DNA of 64,000 bases from Rhizobium sp. GN54 (GTDB lineage Bacteria; Pseudomonadota; Alphaproteobacteria; Rhizobiales; Rhizobiaceae), in contig NZ_JAJNCZ010000001.1 in the NCBI RefSeq assembly GCF_021026345.1, forward strand, positions 186,001 to 250,000, written 5' to 3'. The notes below the pieces were generated by a model that searched no databases, was not told the origin of the DNA, and was given only the letters and a program-made list of their open reading frames with translations. Positions 35,000 to 44,312 of the stretch are shown in pieces; positions within the stretch are counted from its first letter, which is position 1, and each line of letters begins with the position of its first letter. A program made the position numbers and the translations under genes.

Positions 35000-35659
35000 T
35001 CAGGTCAGCTTCCGCCGCCGTTCCAGTTCCGCCTCGGTTGGCTGCTCGAATTCGAACGAGCCGGTCTCGACCGCGCCGGCGCGCGTGTACCTGTTGGCGC
35101 TGATGCCGGAGGGCGACGTCTTCGAGCTCTCCAGCCTCAGGGCGACTGGCGCAGCACCGTCCGCAAACAGTTTCTTGCCGCCGCCGAGCACGACCGGAAA
35201 GACGAAGACATGGAGCTCGTCCACGAGGTCGTGGCGGAACAGCGTCTGCAGGAGTTCGGTGGAGCCCTGCGTCAGCAGGTTCGGTCCGTCCTCGAGTTTC
35301 AGTTTCCGCAGCCGCGCAACCACGTCGGGGCCGAGCGTGCGGCTGTTCTTCCAGGTGGGGTCGAAGGCCGCATTGCGGGTGGCGACATATTTGGTGATGC
35401 GGTCGAACAGGGTGCCGATCGGATCGTCCGCTCCCGCATAGGGCCAGTGGGCCGCGAAGATGTCGTAGGTCTTGCGCCCGAGTAGAAGGTCGAAGGGCGC
35501 GGCGAACATTGCATCCACCGCTTCCCCCATTGCCTCGTCGAAGTAGGGGACGGCCCAGCCGCCGTGCCTGAAGCCGCCGATGGGGTCCTCGTCCGGCCCG
35601 CCCGGGGCTTGCATCACGCCATCCAGGCTGGTGAAGGCTCCGACTACGATCTTGCGCAT
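35000..35659 (-). CDS. dihydrofolate reductase-like (RibD C-terminal domain) protein
   Basis: 219 residues of the YyaP/YwjB type: MRKIVVGAFTSLDGVMQAPGG, LLLGRKTYDIFAAHWP, LLTQGSTELLQTLF and VFPVVLGGGKKLFADG, all blocks of the RibD_C fold that binds NADPH. True folate reduction is not established for this family. ATG 35657-35659 has AGGAG seven bases upstream; the frame continues upstream but is not family sequence. Confidence 0.9.
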   Translation of the reverse strand: MRKIVVGAFTSLDGVMQAPGGPDEDPIGGFRHGGWAVPYFDEAMGEAVDAMFAAPFDLLLGRKTYDIFAAHWPYAGADDPIGTLFDRITKYVATRNAAFDPTWKNSRTLGPDVVARLRKLKLEDGPNLLTQGSTELLQTLFRHDLVDELHVFVFPVVLGGGKKLFADGAAPVALRLESSKTSPSGISANRYTRAGAVETGSFEFEQPTEAELERRRKLT

Positions 35660-36016
35660 ATGCGTTCTCCTGTTGCGTTCGAGCTTCCGGTCCCATGAAA
35701 GACGGTTGCGGGCCGGTAATCCCGACAGGGGCGGCCGACAAATTTGCTGGTGGCCGCCCGCCCATTGCGGCGGGATCGGGCGTCCATGGCGGATAGTGCG
35801 TGATTTCCGTCGCATCCGGCAGCCGATTTCTCCAGGGGAGCCGTCCGGTCGCCGGATTTGCTTGTCAAGCGTCGTGCAAATTGGTGTCATTCCTGTGTCG
35901 TCGTTGTCCGTCGATTCGACGGATGCGACGATGCCCGGCGTGGCAGTGGGGACTGTGCCTGCCGGGAGACTGCTGTCAGATGTAAACGGTCGCCCTTGTG
36001 ACCTCTGGAGGGACAT
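35660..36016. other. 357-base divergent intergenic region, no gene seen
   Basis: Lies between two divergent genes and must hold both promoters. Candidates were not clear. A TTGTCA at about 35862 could be a -35 for the outer-membrane protein gene, but its spacing to any -10 is poor. Confidence 0.4.
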
Positions 36017-36817
36017 ATGACGCATCGCATCGCAGCCACCATTTTCTGCGTAGGGCTCTGCATGTTGGGACAGGACGCCGCCGCCGCGGATATCACCCCT
36101 GTCATGGCGCCGGAGGCACAGCAGATCGAGACGGAGAGCGGCTGGACCTTCACCTTCGCGCCCTATTTCTGGGCGGCGGGAATGTCCGGGGACGTCGGAA
36201 TGAACATCGGGCGCTTTCAACCCACTGTCGATGTGGACTCGTCCTTCGGCGACATCTGGGACCATCTCGATTTTGCGGCAATGGCGATCGGGGAAGCCCG
36301 CTATGATCGCTACAGTATCTTCGCGGATCTCATGTATGTGAAGTTGTCCGGCAGCGCCGGCACGCCAAGAGGCATTGTGGCCGACGAGGCGACAGTAGAC
36401 AGCGAGACGTTCGCAGGTCTTCTCGGCGTCGGCTACTCGGTTCTGCAGGACAATACCGGACATCTCGATATCGTCGGCGGTGTGCGCGTCTGGTCGGTCG
36501 ATACGACGATTTCTCTCAGCGGAGGCCTGCTGGACGGCCGCTCGACGAGCGACGGCGACACCTGGGTCGATGCCGTCGGCGGCGTGAAGGGCACCTATTT
36601 CATCACGCCGAATATCTTCCTGACCGGCTGGGGATTGGTTGGCGGCGGCGGTGCCGATATCGACTGGGACGTCGCTGCGACGGTCGGCTACAAATTCAAC
36701 GAAACGTTCTCGTCGGTCATCGGCTACCGCGCCCTTGGCGTCGATTACAGCAATGACGGCTTCGTCTTCGATATTGTCGAACAGGGACCGATCATCGGCC
36801 TCGCCGTCAAGTTCTAG
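36017..36817 (+). CDS. outer-membrane beta-barrel protein, function unknown
   Basis: 266 residues with a signal peptide (MTHRIAATIFCVGLCMLGQDAAAA) and a mature part of alternating hydrophobic/aromatic strands, ending in a C-terminal phenylalanine (IIGLAVKF), the usual outer-membrane insertion signal. The FTFAPYFWAAGMSGDVGM block is typical of a group of rhizobial uncharacterised barrels. Ribosome site GGAGGG five bases before ATG. A terminator hairpin follows. Transport substrate or role unknown. Confidence 0.8.
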   Translation: MTHRIAATIFCVGLCMLGQDAAAADITPVMAPEAQQIETESGWTFTFAPYFWAAGMSGDVGMNIGRFQPTVDVDSSFGDIWDHLDFAAMAIGEARYDRYSIFADLMYVKLSGSAGTPRGIVADEATVDSETFAGLLGVGYSVLQDNTGHLDIVGGVRVWSVDTTISLSGGLLDGRSTSDGDTWVDAVGGVKGTYFITPNIFLTGWGLVGGGGADIDWDVAATVGYKFNETFSSVIGYRALGVDYSNDGFVFDIVEQGPIIGLAVKF

Positions 36818-36842
36818 ACCAAATCGGTCTGATGACAAAAGC

Positions 36843-36870
36843 AAAGGCCGGTCCTCGCAGACCGGCCTTT
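36843..36870. terminator. bidirectional intrinsic terminator
   Basis: An 11-base perfect stem (36843-36853 with 36860-36870, AAAGGCCGGTC / GACCGGCCTTT, 6-base loop) sits between the outer-membrane protein and the convergent aminotransferase. A bases precede and T bases follow it. Confidence 0.75.
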
Positions 36871-36889
36871 CCATTTCATCGCGCGTCGG

Positions 36890-38227
36890 TCATTTCGCCC
36901 GCTTCAGCGCCTCGCCCAGCACCGAGACGATCTCGTCGAAGTGCTTCGTCTCGGCGATCAGCGGCGGCGAGAACGCGATGATGTCGCCGGTGACCCGGAT
37001 CAGGAGGCCTTTTTCGAAGCAGTCGACGAAGACGTCATAGGCGCGCGCGCCGACCGCACCGTCGCGGGAAGAAAGCTCGATGCCGGCGATCAGGCCGATC
37101 GTGCGGATGTCGATGACATGCGGCAGGCCCTTCAGCGAGTGCATCGCCGCGTGCCAGTCGTCCTGCAACTCGGCCGCGCGCGTGAGCAGACCCTCGTCGC
37201 GATAGATGTCGAGGGTGGCGATGCCCGCAGCGCAGGCGGCCGGATGGCCGGAATAGGTGTAGCCGTGGAACAGTTCGATCGCGCCCTCCGGCCCCTGCAT
37301 CAGCGCGTCGTGCACCTTGCGGCTGATGAACACCGCGCCCATCGGGATCGCGCCGTTAGTCAGGCCCTTGGCGGTGGTGACGATATCGGGCGTCACGCCG
37401 AAGAAGTCGGTAGCAAAGGGCGCGCCGAGGCGGCCGAAGCCGGTGATGACCTCGTCGAAGATCAGGATGATGCCGTGCTTGTCGCAGATCGCGCGCAGCC
37501 GCTCCAGATAGCCCTTCGGCGGCACCAGCACGCCGGTGGAGCCTGCGACCGGCTCGATGATGCAGGCGGCGATCGTCTCGGCGCCGTGCAGCGCCACCAG
37601 TCGCTCCAGATCGTCGGCCAATTCTGCGCCGTGCTCGGGCTGTCCCTTCACATAGGCGTTCTTCGCAAGATCGTGGGTGTGGCGCAGGTGGTCGGAGCCG
37701 GGGAGCTGCGGGAAGACCCGGCGATTGTTGACGAGGCCGCCGATCGAAATCCCGCCGAAGCCGACGCCGTGATAGCCGCGCTCGCGGCCGATCAGGCGCG
37801 TGCGCGTGCCCTGGCCGATGGCGCGCTGGTAGGCGATCGCGATCTTCAGGGCGGTATCGACCGATTCCGAGCCGGAGCCGGTGTAGAAGATGCGGTCGAG
37901 CTTGGCGCCTTCCGGCCCCGGCGCGATTTCGGCGAGCCGCTCGGCGAAGTCGAAGGCGATCGGGTGGCCCATCTGGAAGGAGGGCGCGTAGTCCAGCGTC
38001 GACAACTGCCGCTCGACGGCGGCCGCGATCTGCCGGCGGCCGTGGCCGGCATTGACGCACCACAGGCCCGCAGTGCCGTCGAGCACCGTGCGGCCGTCAT
38101 TCGTCGTATAGTGCATGCCCTCGGCGCCGGCGAGCAGGCGGGGTGCCGCCTTGAACTGGCGGTTGGCGGTGAACGGCATCCAGTAGCTGTCGAGCACGGG
38201 CGCGTTGGGCTTGTTGTGAACGTTCAT
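36890..38227 (-). CDS. class III (omega) aminotransferase, beta-alanine/putrescine-pyruvate type
   Basis: 445 residues, fold-type I class III PLP enzyme: GTAGLWCVNAGHGRRQIAAAVERQ near the N-terminus, FYTGSGSESVDTALKIA, IIEPVAGSTGVLVPPKGYL, IFDEVITGFGRLG, and PLP-lysine in TTAKGLTNGAIPMGA. Close relatives convert beta-alanine, GABA or putrescine to aldehydes with pyruvate as acceptor. ATG 38225-38227 has GAGGAG six bases upstream. It is divergent from an XRE-cupin regulator that probably controls it. Confidence 0.92.
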   Translation of the reverse strand: MNVHNKPNAPVLDSYWMPFTANRQFKAAPRLLAGAEGMHYTTNDGRTVLDGTAGLWCVNAGHGRRQIAAAVERQLSTLDYAPSFQMGHPIAFDFAERLAEIAPGPEGAKLDRIFYTGSGSESVDTALKIAIAYQRAIGQGTRTRLIGRERGYHGVGFGGISIGGLVNNRRVFPQLPGSDHLRHTHDLAKNAYVKGQPEHGAELADDLERLVALHGAETIAACIIEPVAGSTGVLVPPKGYLERLRAICDKHGIILIFDEVITGFGRLGAPFATDFFGVTPDIVTTAKGLTNGAIPMGAVFISRKVHDALMQGPEGAIELFHGYTYSGHPAACAAGIATLDIYRDEGLLTRAAELQDDWHAAMHSLKGLPHVIDIRTIGLIAGIELSSRDGAVGARAYDVFVDCFEKGLLIRVTGDIIAFSPPLIAETKHFDEIVSVLGEALKRAK

Positions 38228-38266
38228 GGCGATCTCCTCTGGCTGGCGGGATTGAGGCCATGCTTT

Positions 38267-38354
38267 GCGATCTTGAACAAGTCCTTTTCTGCCTGCTATG
38301 AAGTCATTGAAAAATATGGACCGTTCTCGCCATGTTTTCGATATTTCGAACAAG
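38267..38354. promoter_or_regulatory. repeated GAACAAG operator candidate in the divergent promoter
   Basis: Two 15-base sites, 38267-38281 and 38340-38354, agree at 11 of 15 positions and both end GAACAAG. They flank the region between aminotransferase and XRE-cupin starts (38228-38391), a plausible binding site for the regulator. E. coli PuuR sites end similarly in GAACA. Confidence 0.4.
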
Positions 38355-38391
38355 GCAAACAGGCCGCAGTTGCACGGTCGCGGGAGGTGTC

Positions 38392-38940
38392 ATGTCGGTC
38401 GATATCGGAAACAGGCTGCGCAGCCTGCGGATCGGGCACGGCCTGTCCCAGCGCGAATTGGCAAAGCGGGCCGGGGTGACCAATTCCACCATCTCGCTGA
38501 TCGAATCCAACGCGTCGAATCCCTCGGTCGGCGCGCTGAAGCGCATCCTCGATGGCATCCCCATCGGCCTTGCCGAATTCTTCGCCTTCGAGCCGGAGCG
38601 CCCGAAGCAGGCCTTCTACCGGGCCGACGAACTGGTCGAGATCGGCAAGGGGCCGATCTCTTACCGCCAGGTCGGCGAAAACCTGTTCGGCCGGGCCCTG
38701 CAGATTCTCAAGGAGTGCTACCAGCCCGGCGCCGATACTGGCAAGGTGCCGCTGGTGCATGAGGGCGAGGAGGGCGGCATCGTCCTGTCCGGGCGGCTCG
38801 AGGTGACGGTCGACGACGAGCGGCGCATCCTCGGCCCCGGCGACGCCTATTACTTCGAAAGCCGCAGGCCGCATCGCTTCCGCTGCGTCGGGCCGGTACC
38901 CTGCGAGGTCATCAGCGCCTGCACGCCGCCGACCTTTTGA
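38392..38940 (+). CDS. XRE-cupin transcriptional regulator (PuuR-like)
   Basis: 182 residues: N-terminal helix-turn-helix IGNRLRSLRIGHGLSQRELAKRAGVTNSTISLIES, followed by a cupin_2 domain, with the GGIVLSGRLEVTVDDERRILGPGDAYYFESRRPHRF barrel blocks. Such regulators (PuuR) repress polyamine or amino-acid catabolic genes. ATG 38392 has GGGAGG six bases upstream. It is divergent from an omega-aminotransferase and ends six bases before the cyclase gene on the other strand. Confidence 0.9.
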   Translation: MSVDIGNRLRSLRIGHGLSQRELAKRAGVTNSTISLIESNASNPSVGALKRILDGIPIGLAEFFAFEPERPKQAFYRADELVEIGKGPISYRQVGENLFGRALQILKECYQPGADTGKVPLVHEGEEGGIVLSGRLEVTVDDERRILGPGDAYYFESRRPHRFRCVGPVPCEVISACTPPTF

Positions 38941-38946
38941 GCCGGT

Positions 38947-40926
38947 TCAGCGCCCGGAGGAAAGGGGCCGGGCCGCCGGCGCCTGCGGCTCCCGTTCGTC
39001 CATCCGGCCGACCACGCCGATGACCTCGTAGAGGTCGAGCTCGGTCGTCCGCCCCTTCGCCTGGCCTTTTCCGAGCGGGCGGAAGCGGATGCTGTCGTGG
39101 CACTGCTCGAACACGGCGCCGCTGGCGAGAATCGTGGTGCCGTAGGTCTTGTTCATCCCTTCCAGCCGCGAGGCGACGTTGATGCTGTCGCCCATCGCCG
39201 TGTACTGCAGGCGGTCGCTGGCGCCGACGCTGCCGACGACGGCGGTGCCGGTGTGGATGCCGAAGCGGGTGCGGAACTGCGGAAGGCCGAGCTGGCGCTG
39301 CTTCTCGTTGAACGCATCGATGCGCGCGCGCATCGACAGCGCCCCGCGGCAGGCGTTCTCGGCGTGGTCGGGATCGGCAGCCGGTGCGTTCCACATGGCG
39401 AAGATCGAATCGCCCAGGAACTGGATGATCGTACCGCCATGCGCGCTCACCGTGTCGTTGAGAATGTCGAAATACTCCGACAGCATGCTGACGACCTCTT
39501 CCGGCGAATGGCGCTCGCTGATGGTGGTGAAGTCGTAGATGTCGGTGAAGATGGCGGTCACGTCTTGGCGCCGCGCCGTCCGGCCGAAATGGCCGGCCTC
39601 CAGCCCCTTGCGCACCAGTTCCTTCGGCACGTAGAGCCCGAAGGTGAAGATCGCGTCGCGTGCCCTGTTCATCGCGCCGCCGAGGGTGGCGATCTCGCGC
39701 ACACGCGTCGGCACGTCGATCGGCGTGCGGAAGTCGAGATCCTGCAGGCGGTTGGCGCTGGCGGTCAGCTGGTGCAGCGACTTGGTGATGAGGTGCGCCA
39801 GCAGAAGCGCGCCGAGGATCGCCAGCACGACGACCGCGCCGGAGATGGCGAGCCCCTGGTACAGCCCGCGGATCGCGGGCGCCATTAGTTCGTCGACCGG
39901 TGCCGCGATCACCGCGACGTGGCCGGGAAAGAGGATGGCGCTGTCGACCTGCGAGCCCAGCACCACCCAGCGCCGGCCGGCCGCCTCGACCATTCCCATC
40001 GTGTCCAGCGACGGCGGCTTATCTCTGATCGCTTCCAACAGCGGATCGCGCATCGAAGACGGGTCGAAGTCCCGCTCGCTCTTCGAGGCTGCGATCGCGT
40101 TCATCAGCCGGCGGTCGGAATGGATGAGCGGTTTCTTGTTCGCATCGACGACGAAGGCGACGGAGCTCGGCGTCAACCGTTCGCTGGCGATGAACCGGGT
40201 CACGTGATCGAGCACCACGTCGGCGCCGACGACGATCTGGGGATTTCCCTTGTGCGCCTGGGAGATGGTCATCCCGAGCGTCCTCGTCGTCGCCATGCTG
40301 TAGGGACCGGTGGCGACCGGCCCGCTCCCCCCGGCCGCAGCCCGATACCAGGCGCGCTGGCGCGGGTCGAAGTCCCATCCGGTCTCCGTGCGCCGCAATA
40401 GCTGCTTGCCGGCGCCATCGTAGAACAGGATGTGGGCGATCGGCGCGCCGTCGTTCGGACTGAGGATGCGCACCGCCATCGTGGCATTGGGCGGCGCTTT
40501 CAGGGCCGTCCGCCAGTCGGTCGACGACAGGTTGACGGCGTGGAAGAAGCCGCCGTCGGGATAGCCGGCATAGACGCCGTCGATCTGCGGCGAGCGGGCG
40601 AGCGCCGCCCTGAGGATCGTCACCTTGTCGGCGATGCGTTCGTCCGGCCCGGCCAGGAAGGAGTTGGCGATCGAGACGATCAGGTTGACCAGTCCGGACG
40701 TGTCGCCGGACAGGCTCTGCATGCGGGTGATCAGCCGTTCCTCGAAGCCGCGCATGCGGCCCTCGGCGGTCGCGAGAGCAGCGTTTCGGGCGCGATTGAA
40801 GTCGATCGCGATCAGCACGCCCGAGACGGCGAGCAGCAGAGCGACCATGACGACGCCCAGAAGCGTGCGCAGCGAACCGCGCCACACCCCTTTCGCCGGC
40901 ACTGTCGCTGCGTTCCTCGCGCTCAT
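38947..40926 (-). CDS. membrane class III adenylate/guanylate cyclase with Cache sensor
   Basis: 659 residues. A transmembrane helix at about 20-42, a periplasmic dCache-type sensor to about 340, a second helix (VVVLAILGALLLAHLI near 360), a HAMP segment, and a class III cyclase domain from about 450 with the metal aspartates in VTAIFTDIYDFTTIS and FLGDSIFAMWNAP, and the GDSINVASRLEGMNK end. Signals outside the cell would regulate cAMP or cGMP synthesis; the sensor ligand is unknown. Divergent from the RTX gene. Confidence 0.92.
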   Translation of the reverse strand: MSARNAATVPAKGVWRGSLRTLLGVVMVALLLAVSGVLIAIDFNRARNAALATAEGRMRGFEERLITRMQSLSGDTSGLVNLIVSIANSFLAGPDERIADKVTILRAALARSPQIDGVYAGYPDGGFFHAVNLSSTDWRTALKAPPNATMAVRILSPNDGAPIAHILFYDGAGKQLLRRTETGWDFDPRQRAWYRAAAGGSGPVATGPYSMATTRTLGMTISQAHKGNPQIVVGADVVLDHVTRFIASERLTPSSVAFVVDANKKPLIHSDRRLMNAIAASKSERDFDPSSMRDPLLEAIRDKPPSLDTMGMVEAAGRRWVVLGSQVDSAILFPGHVAVIAAPVDELMAPAIRGLYQGLAISGAVVVLAILGALLLAHLITKSLHQLTASANRLQDLDFRTPIDVPTRVREIATLGGAMNRARDAIFTFGLYVPKELVRKGLEAGHFGRTARRQDVTAIFTDIYDFTTISERHSPEEVVSMLSEYFDILNDTVSAHGGTIIQFLGDSIFAMWNAPAADPDHAENACRGALSMRARIDAFNEKQRQLGLPQFRTRFGIHTGTAVVGSVGASDRLQYTAMGDSINVASRLEGMNKTYGTTILASGAVFEQCHDSIRFRPLGKGQAKGRTTELDLYEVIGVVGRMDEREPQAPAARPLSSGR

Positions 40927-41169
40927 CCCAAGGCCCCTTCTGCTCCCCGAACCGCCGATTTCCTGCCTGTGCCGCCCGGCTGCGGACGAGGCGTCCGGCG
41001 CGGAATCCCCAGCGTGATCCTATTGATAAGATTCGCCAAGTCGCTGCGCAACGCAAAAAGGGAAGGCGGTCACACGCCTGTTCCCGCAGGAACAACCGGC
41101 GGCTGCGGCTTTGTCTAGCAGTAGGCGTGCGCCATGTCGGCGCTGCAACCTTAACTTTTGAGGAAGCCC

Positions 41170-44127
41170 ATGAGCAATAAATTGAAAGTCATTGCGCCGC
41201 TGCAGTCGGCGTTCGCGCTCGATCCGCTCGCCGCAAGCTACACCATCCCCGGCGTCGGCTCGCAGTACGTCACCGGCGATGCCGACGCGAATACCCTGAG
41301 CACCGGCTCAGGACGGGACACGATCAGCGGCGGCCTCGGTGCCGATACGATCAATGCAGGCACCGGCGACGACACCATCTCCAACTACGCGGTCGCGGAC
41401 CTTGCGGGCGACAGGATCGACGGCGGCCTCGGTTTCGACGAACTGGGCGTCAACTTCGCCGCCTCGAGCACTGGCGTCTCGTTTTCGGCGTTCGATCCGG
41501 CCACGGCGAAATCGGTTCTCGGCGCGACCATCGTCAACGTCGAACGCTTCAACCTGACCGGCAGCGACCATGCCGACACCTTCGTCGGCGGCCGCTGGAA
41601 GGACTGGTTCGTCGGCGGTGGCGGAAACGACACGCTGAAAGGCGAGATCGGCGACGACTGGCTGCAGGGCGGCGACGGCAACGACAAGATCTATGGCGGC
41701 AACGGCAACGATTCGCTCATGGGCGAGGCCGGTGACGACTACATCTCCGGCGGCTACGGGCGCGACTGGCTCTCCGGCGAGGACGGCAACGACACGCTCT
41801 CCGGCGGCGCCAACGACGACTACATCTATGGCCACGACGGCAACGACAAGATGTATGGCGACAGCGGCAACGACACGATCCAGGGCGGCCGCGGCAGCGA
41901 CGTGATCGACGGCGGCTCCGGCAACGACTTCCTTGCCGGCGATTCGGACAACGACACGGTGCGCGGCGGCTCCGGCAACGATACGATCAGCCACAGCATG
42001 GAAAGTTGGGCCGGTGACGGCAAGGACATCCTCGACGGCGGCACCGGCACCGACACCCTCGTGCTGAACGGACTGGCCGGCACGTTCACTGCCAAGGCAT
42101 CCACGGTCAAGCAGACGCTTTCCAACGGCACCACCTTCGTCAACTTCGAGAACTACACGCTGAGCGGCACGGAGAAGGCCGAGAAGTTCACCGGCGGCAG
42201 CGGCAACGACACGCTCTCCGGCATGTCGGGCAACGACAGGCTGGTCGGGCTCGGCGGCAACGACCATCTGGATGGCGGCCTCGGCATCGACTATCTCGAC
42301 GGCGGCAACGGCAACGATCTGCTGATCGTCGGCAGCGGCGGCAAGGATACGATCAAGGCCGGCAAGGGCTTCGACAGCGTCTGGATCGACCGCTCCGACA
42401 TCAAGAGCAACCTCACCTTCAGCGTATCGGGCAAGACCGCCAAGCTGTCGGATGGCAGCGTGGTGACCGACGCCGAGAGCTTCACCATCGTCACCGGCAA
42501 GGGCAACGACGTGCTCAAGGCCGGACCAGCGGCGCAAGTCGATTTCGATGCCGGCAGCGGCAACAACCGCATGACCGGCGGTAAGGGTAACGACCAGTTC
42601 TATTCCACTTCCGGAAACGACACGGTCAAGGGCGGCGACGGCGACGATCGGCTGATCGATTCCGGCGGCGGCACCAACCTGCTCGACGGCGGCAACGGCA
42701 ACGACTACCTGTCCGCCGAAGCCCGGACCGGCAAAGCGCTGACGACCATGCTGGGCGGTTCCGGCAACGACACAGTCACGATCAACAATGCCGGCGGCTC
42801 GACGGCGGGACGCTTCACGGCCGATGGCGGCGCCGGCACGGATATCCTCTGGATCAACCGCTATGACAGCAAGGCCAACCTGACGTTCACGCTCTCTGCC
42901 AAGGCGACCCTCGTCAATGGCGGGGTCACGGCGAAGAACTTCGAAAGCGTGCACATCTCGTCCGGCCAGGGTGACGACAAGCTGACCGGCGGCAAGCTCG
43001 CCGACTTGCTGAACGGCATGGCCGGCAAGGACAAGCTCTATGGTCTCGGCGGCGACGACGAACTGACCGGCGGCAATGGCGCCGACAGGATCTACGGCGG
43101 TAACGGCAACGATACCATCTACGGCAGCGGCGGCATCAAGGACAACGACCGCGACATGCTCTACGGCGGCGCCGGCAACGATGTCATCCACATGAACGTC
43201 CGCGACTACGCCTCGGGCGGCGCTGGCGCCGACCGCGTCGTCGTCGACTTCAAGGACGAGAGCTCCGACGTCTCCTTCGCCTTCAGCAACGGAACGGTCA
43301 AGGTGAACTCCACCACCTCCTTCACCGGCATGGAAGCGCTCGACTACATCGGCGGCAGCGGTCGTGACACCGTCACCGGCGGCAAGGGCGTCGACTATCT
43401 GAACGGCGGCGCGGGCAACGACACGCTCAAGGGCGGCAGCGGCAACGACCGCCTCGTCGACGGCACCGGCAACGACAAGCTCTATGGCGACGGCGGCAAC
43501 GACTGGTTCACCCGCTACACAGACGAGAGCGGAACCGACTACTTCTCCGGGGGCGCCGGCGTCGATACGCTGGAGTTCAACGTCGTCTCCGACCGCTCCG
43601 TCATCATCGACCTGCAGAACAACGCCAGGAACGGCGGCATCGCCTCGGGCCTGTCGCTGTCCAGCATCGAGAACGTCATCGGTAGTGACAACGACGACAC
43701 CATCCTCGGCAGCAGCGCCGCCAATTACCTGAAGGGCGGGCTCGGCGACGACAAGCTGGACGGCCGCGCCGGCAACGACAAGCTCGAGGGCGGCGGCGAC
43801 GGCGACCTGCTCACCGGCGGCGCTGGTCGCGACCAGTTCATCTACGCCACCTCGGAGGCGATCGGTTCGGGCGACCAGATCACCGACTTCAAGCGCGGCG
43901 AGGACAAGCTCGTCATCGACAAGGCCGTCTTCGGCTTCTCCAAGCTGGCGCTCTATTCCGGAAACGACCTGAAGGCCACGGGCTCGGCGGCGCAGTTCTT
44001 CTTCGAGAAGGACAACGGCCGGCTCTGGTATGACGCCGACGGCACCGGCAACGAGGCCGACGGCGTGCTGGTCGCAACCCTCGACAAGGTGACCTCGCTC
44101 TCCACCAGCGACTTCATCCTGATCTGA
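41170..44127 (+). CDS. large RTX calcium-binding secreted protein
   Basis: 985 residues with many glycine-rich nonapeptide repeats of the form GGxGxDxL (for example GGNGNDSLMG), in blocks centred near nt 41310-41400, 41610-42000, 42190-42340, 42510-42760, 42950-43200, 43380-43500 and 43690-43830. They form calcium-stabilised beta rolls after export. There is no signal peptide; the C-terminal ~95 residues (from DQFIYATSEA to TSDFILI) look like the uncleaved type I secretion signal. Intervening segments repeat as well (VSFSAFD / ESVHISSG / FVNFENYTLSGTEKAE). No type I transporter is encoded in the window. ATG 41170 with AGGAAG is preferred over a TTG at 41158. Role (biofilm, adhesion, protective layer) not readable. 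Confidence 0.93.
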   Translation: MSNKLKVIAPLQSAFALDPLAASYTIPGVGSQYVTGDADANTLSTGSGRDTISGGLGADTINAGTGDDTISNYAVADLAGDRIDGGLGFDELGVNFAASSTGVSFSAFDPATAKSVLGATIVNVERFNLTGSDHADTFVGGRWKDWFVGGGGNDTLKGEIGDDWLQGGDGNDKIYGGNGNDSLMGEAGDDYISGGYGRDWLSGEDGNDTLSGGANDDYIYGHDGNDKMYGDSGNDTIQGGRGSDVIDGGSGNDFLAGDSDNDTVRGGSGNDTISHSMESWAGDGKDILDGGTGTDTLVLNGLAGTFTAKASTVKQTLSNGTTFVNFENYTLSGTEKAEKFTGGSGNDTLSGMSGNDRLVGLGGNDHLDGGLGIDYLDGGNGNDLLIVGSGGKDTIKAGKGFDSVWIDRSDIKSNLTFSVSGKTAKLSDGSVVTDAESFTIVTGKGNDVLKAGPAAQVDFDAGSGNNRMTGGKGNDQFYSTSGNDTVKGGDGDDRLIDSGGGTNLLDGGNGNDYLSAEARTGKALTTMLGGSGNDTVTINNAGGSTAGRFTADGGAGTDILWINRYDSKANLTFTLSAKATLVNGGVTAKNFESVHISSGQGDDKLTGGKLADLLNGMAGKDKLYGLGGDDELTGGNGADRIYGGNGNDTIYGSGGIKDNDRDMLYGGAGNDVIHMNVRDYASGGAGADRVVVDFKDESSDVSFAFSNGTVKVNSTTSFTGMEALDYIGGSGRDTVTGGKGVDYLNGGAGNDTLKGGSGNDRLVDGTGNDKLYGDGGNDWFTRYTDESGTDYFSGGAGVDTLEFNVVSDRSVIIDLQNNARNGGIASGLSLSSIENVIGSDNDDTILGSSAANYLKGGLGDDKLDGRAGNDKLEGGGDGDLLTGGAGRDQFIYATSEAIGSGDQITDFKRGEDKLVIDKAVFGFSKLALYSGNDLKATGSAAQFFFEKDNGRLWYDADGTGNEADGVLVATLDKVTSLSTSDFILI

Positions 44128-44155
44128 TCGTGTCCGCAGTCGGACCTGTGAGAAG

Positions 44156-44186
44156 AGAGGCCGCCGGACCCGGTCCGGCGGCCTCT
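44156..44186 (+). terminator. GC-rich hairpin after the RTX gene
   Basis: 15-base arms (44156-44170 and 44172-44186) form a very stable hairpin 29 bases after the RTX stop. There is no T run after it, so termination would rely on stem strength or Rho. Confidence 0.5.
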
Positions 44187-44236
44187 GCGACAAGAGTGCG
44201 CGAGACGGGCCTGCGGGTCCAAACACCCCCGGCCGT

Positions 44237-44250
44237 TTGAGATTCGTCAA
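44237..44250. promoter_or_regulatory. FNR/FixK box of hemN
   Basis: TTGAGATTCGTCAA fits TTGA-N6-TCAA, the binding consensus of FNR/FixK/FnrN, 62 bases before the hemN ATG. It is the expected low-oxygen activation site for an oxygen-independent enzyme. Confidence 0.75.
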
Positions 44251-44312
44251 AGACGGTGCGGGCGGGGCCTCCTAGGGTCGCTTCCGGATCAGAACGAACG
44301 AAAGCAAGACCC

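Noticed and set aside
41600..43900. CRISPR-like regular repeats
   Set aside because: The repeats lie in frame in a coding sequence, vary in length and have no unique spacers; they encode RTX nonapeptides.
41308..44250. A 980-codon minus-strand frame over the RTX gene
   Set aside because: It is the complement of the Gly/Asp repeat codons, giving Val/Ala/Ile repeats; the RTX frame has real calcium-binding motifs and a ribosome site.
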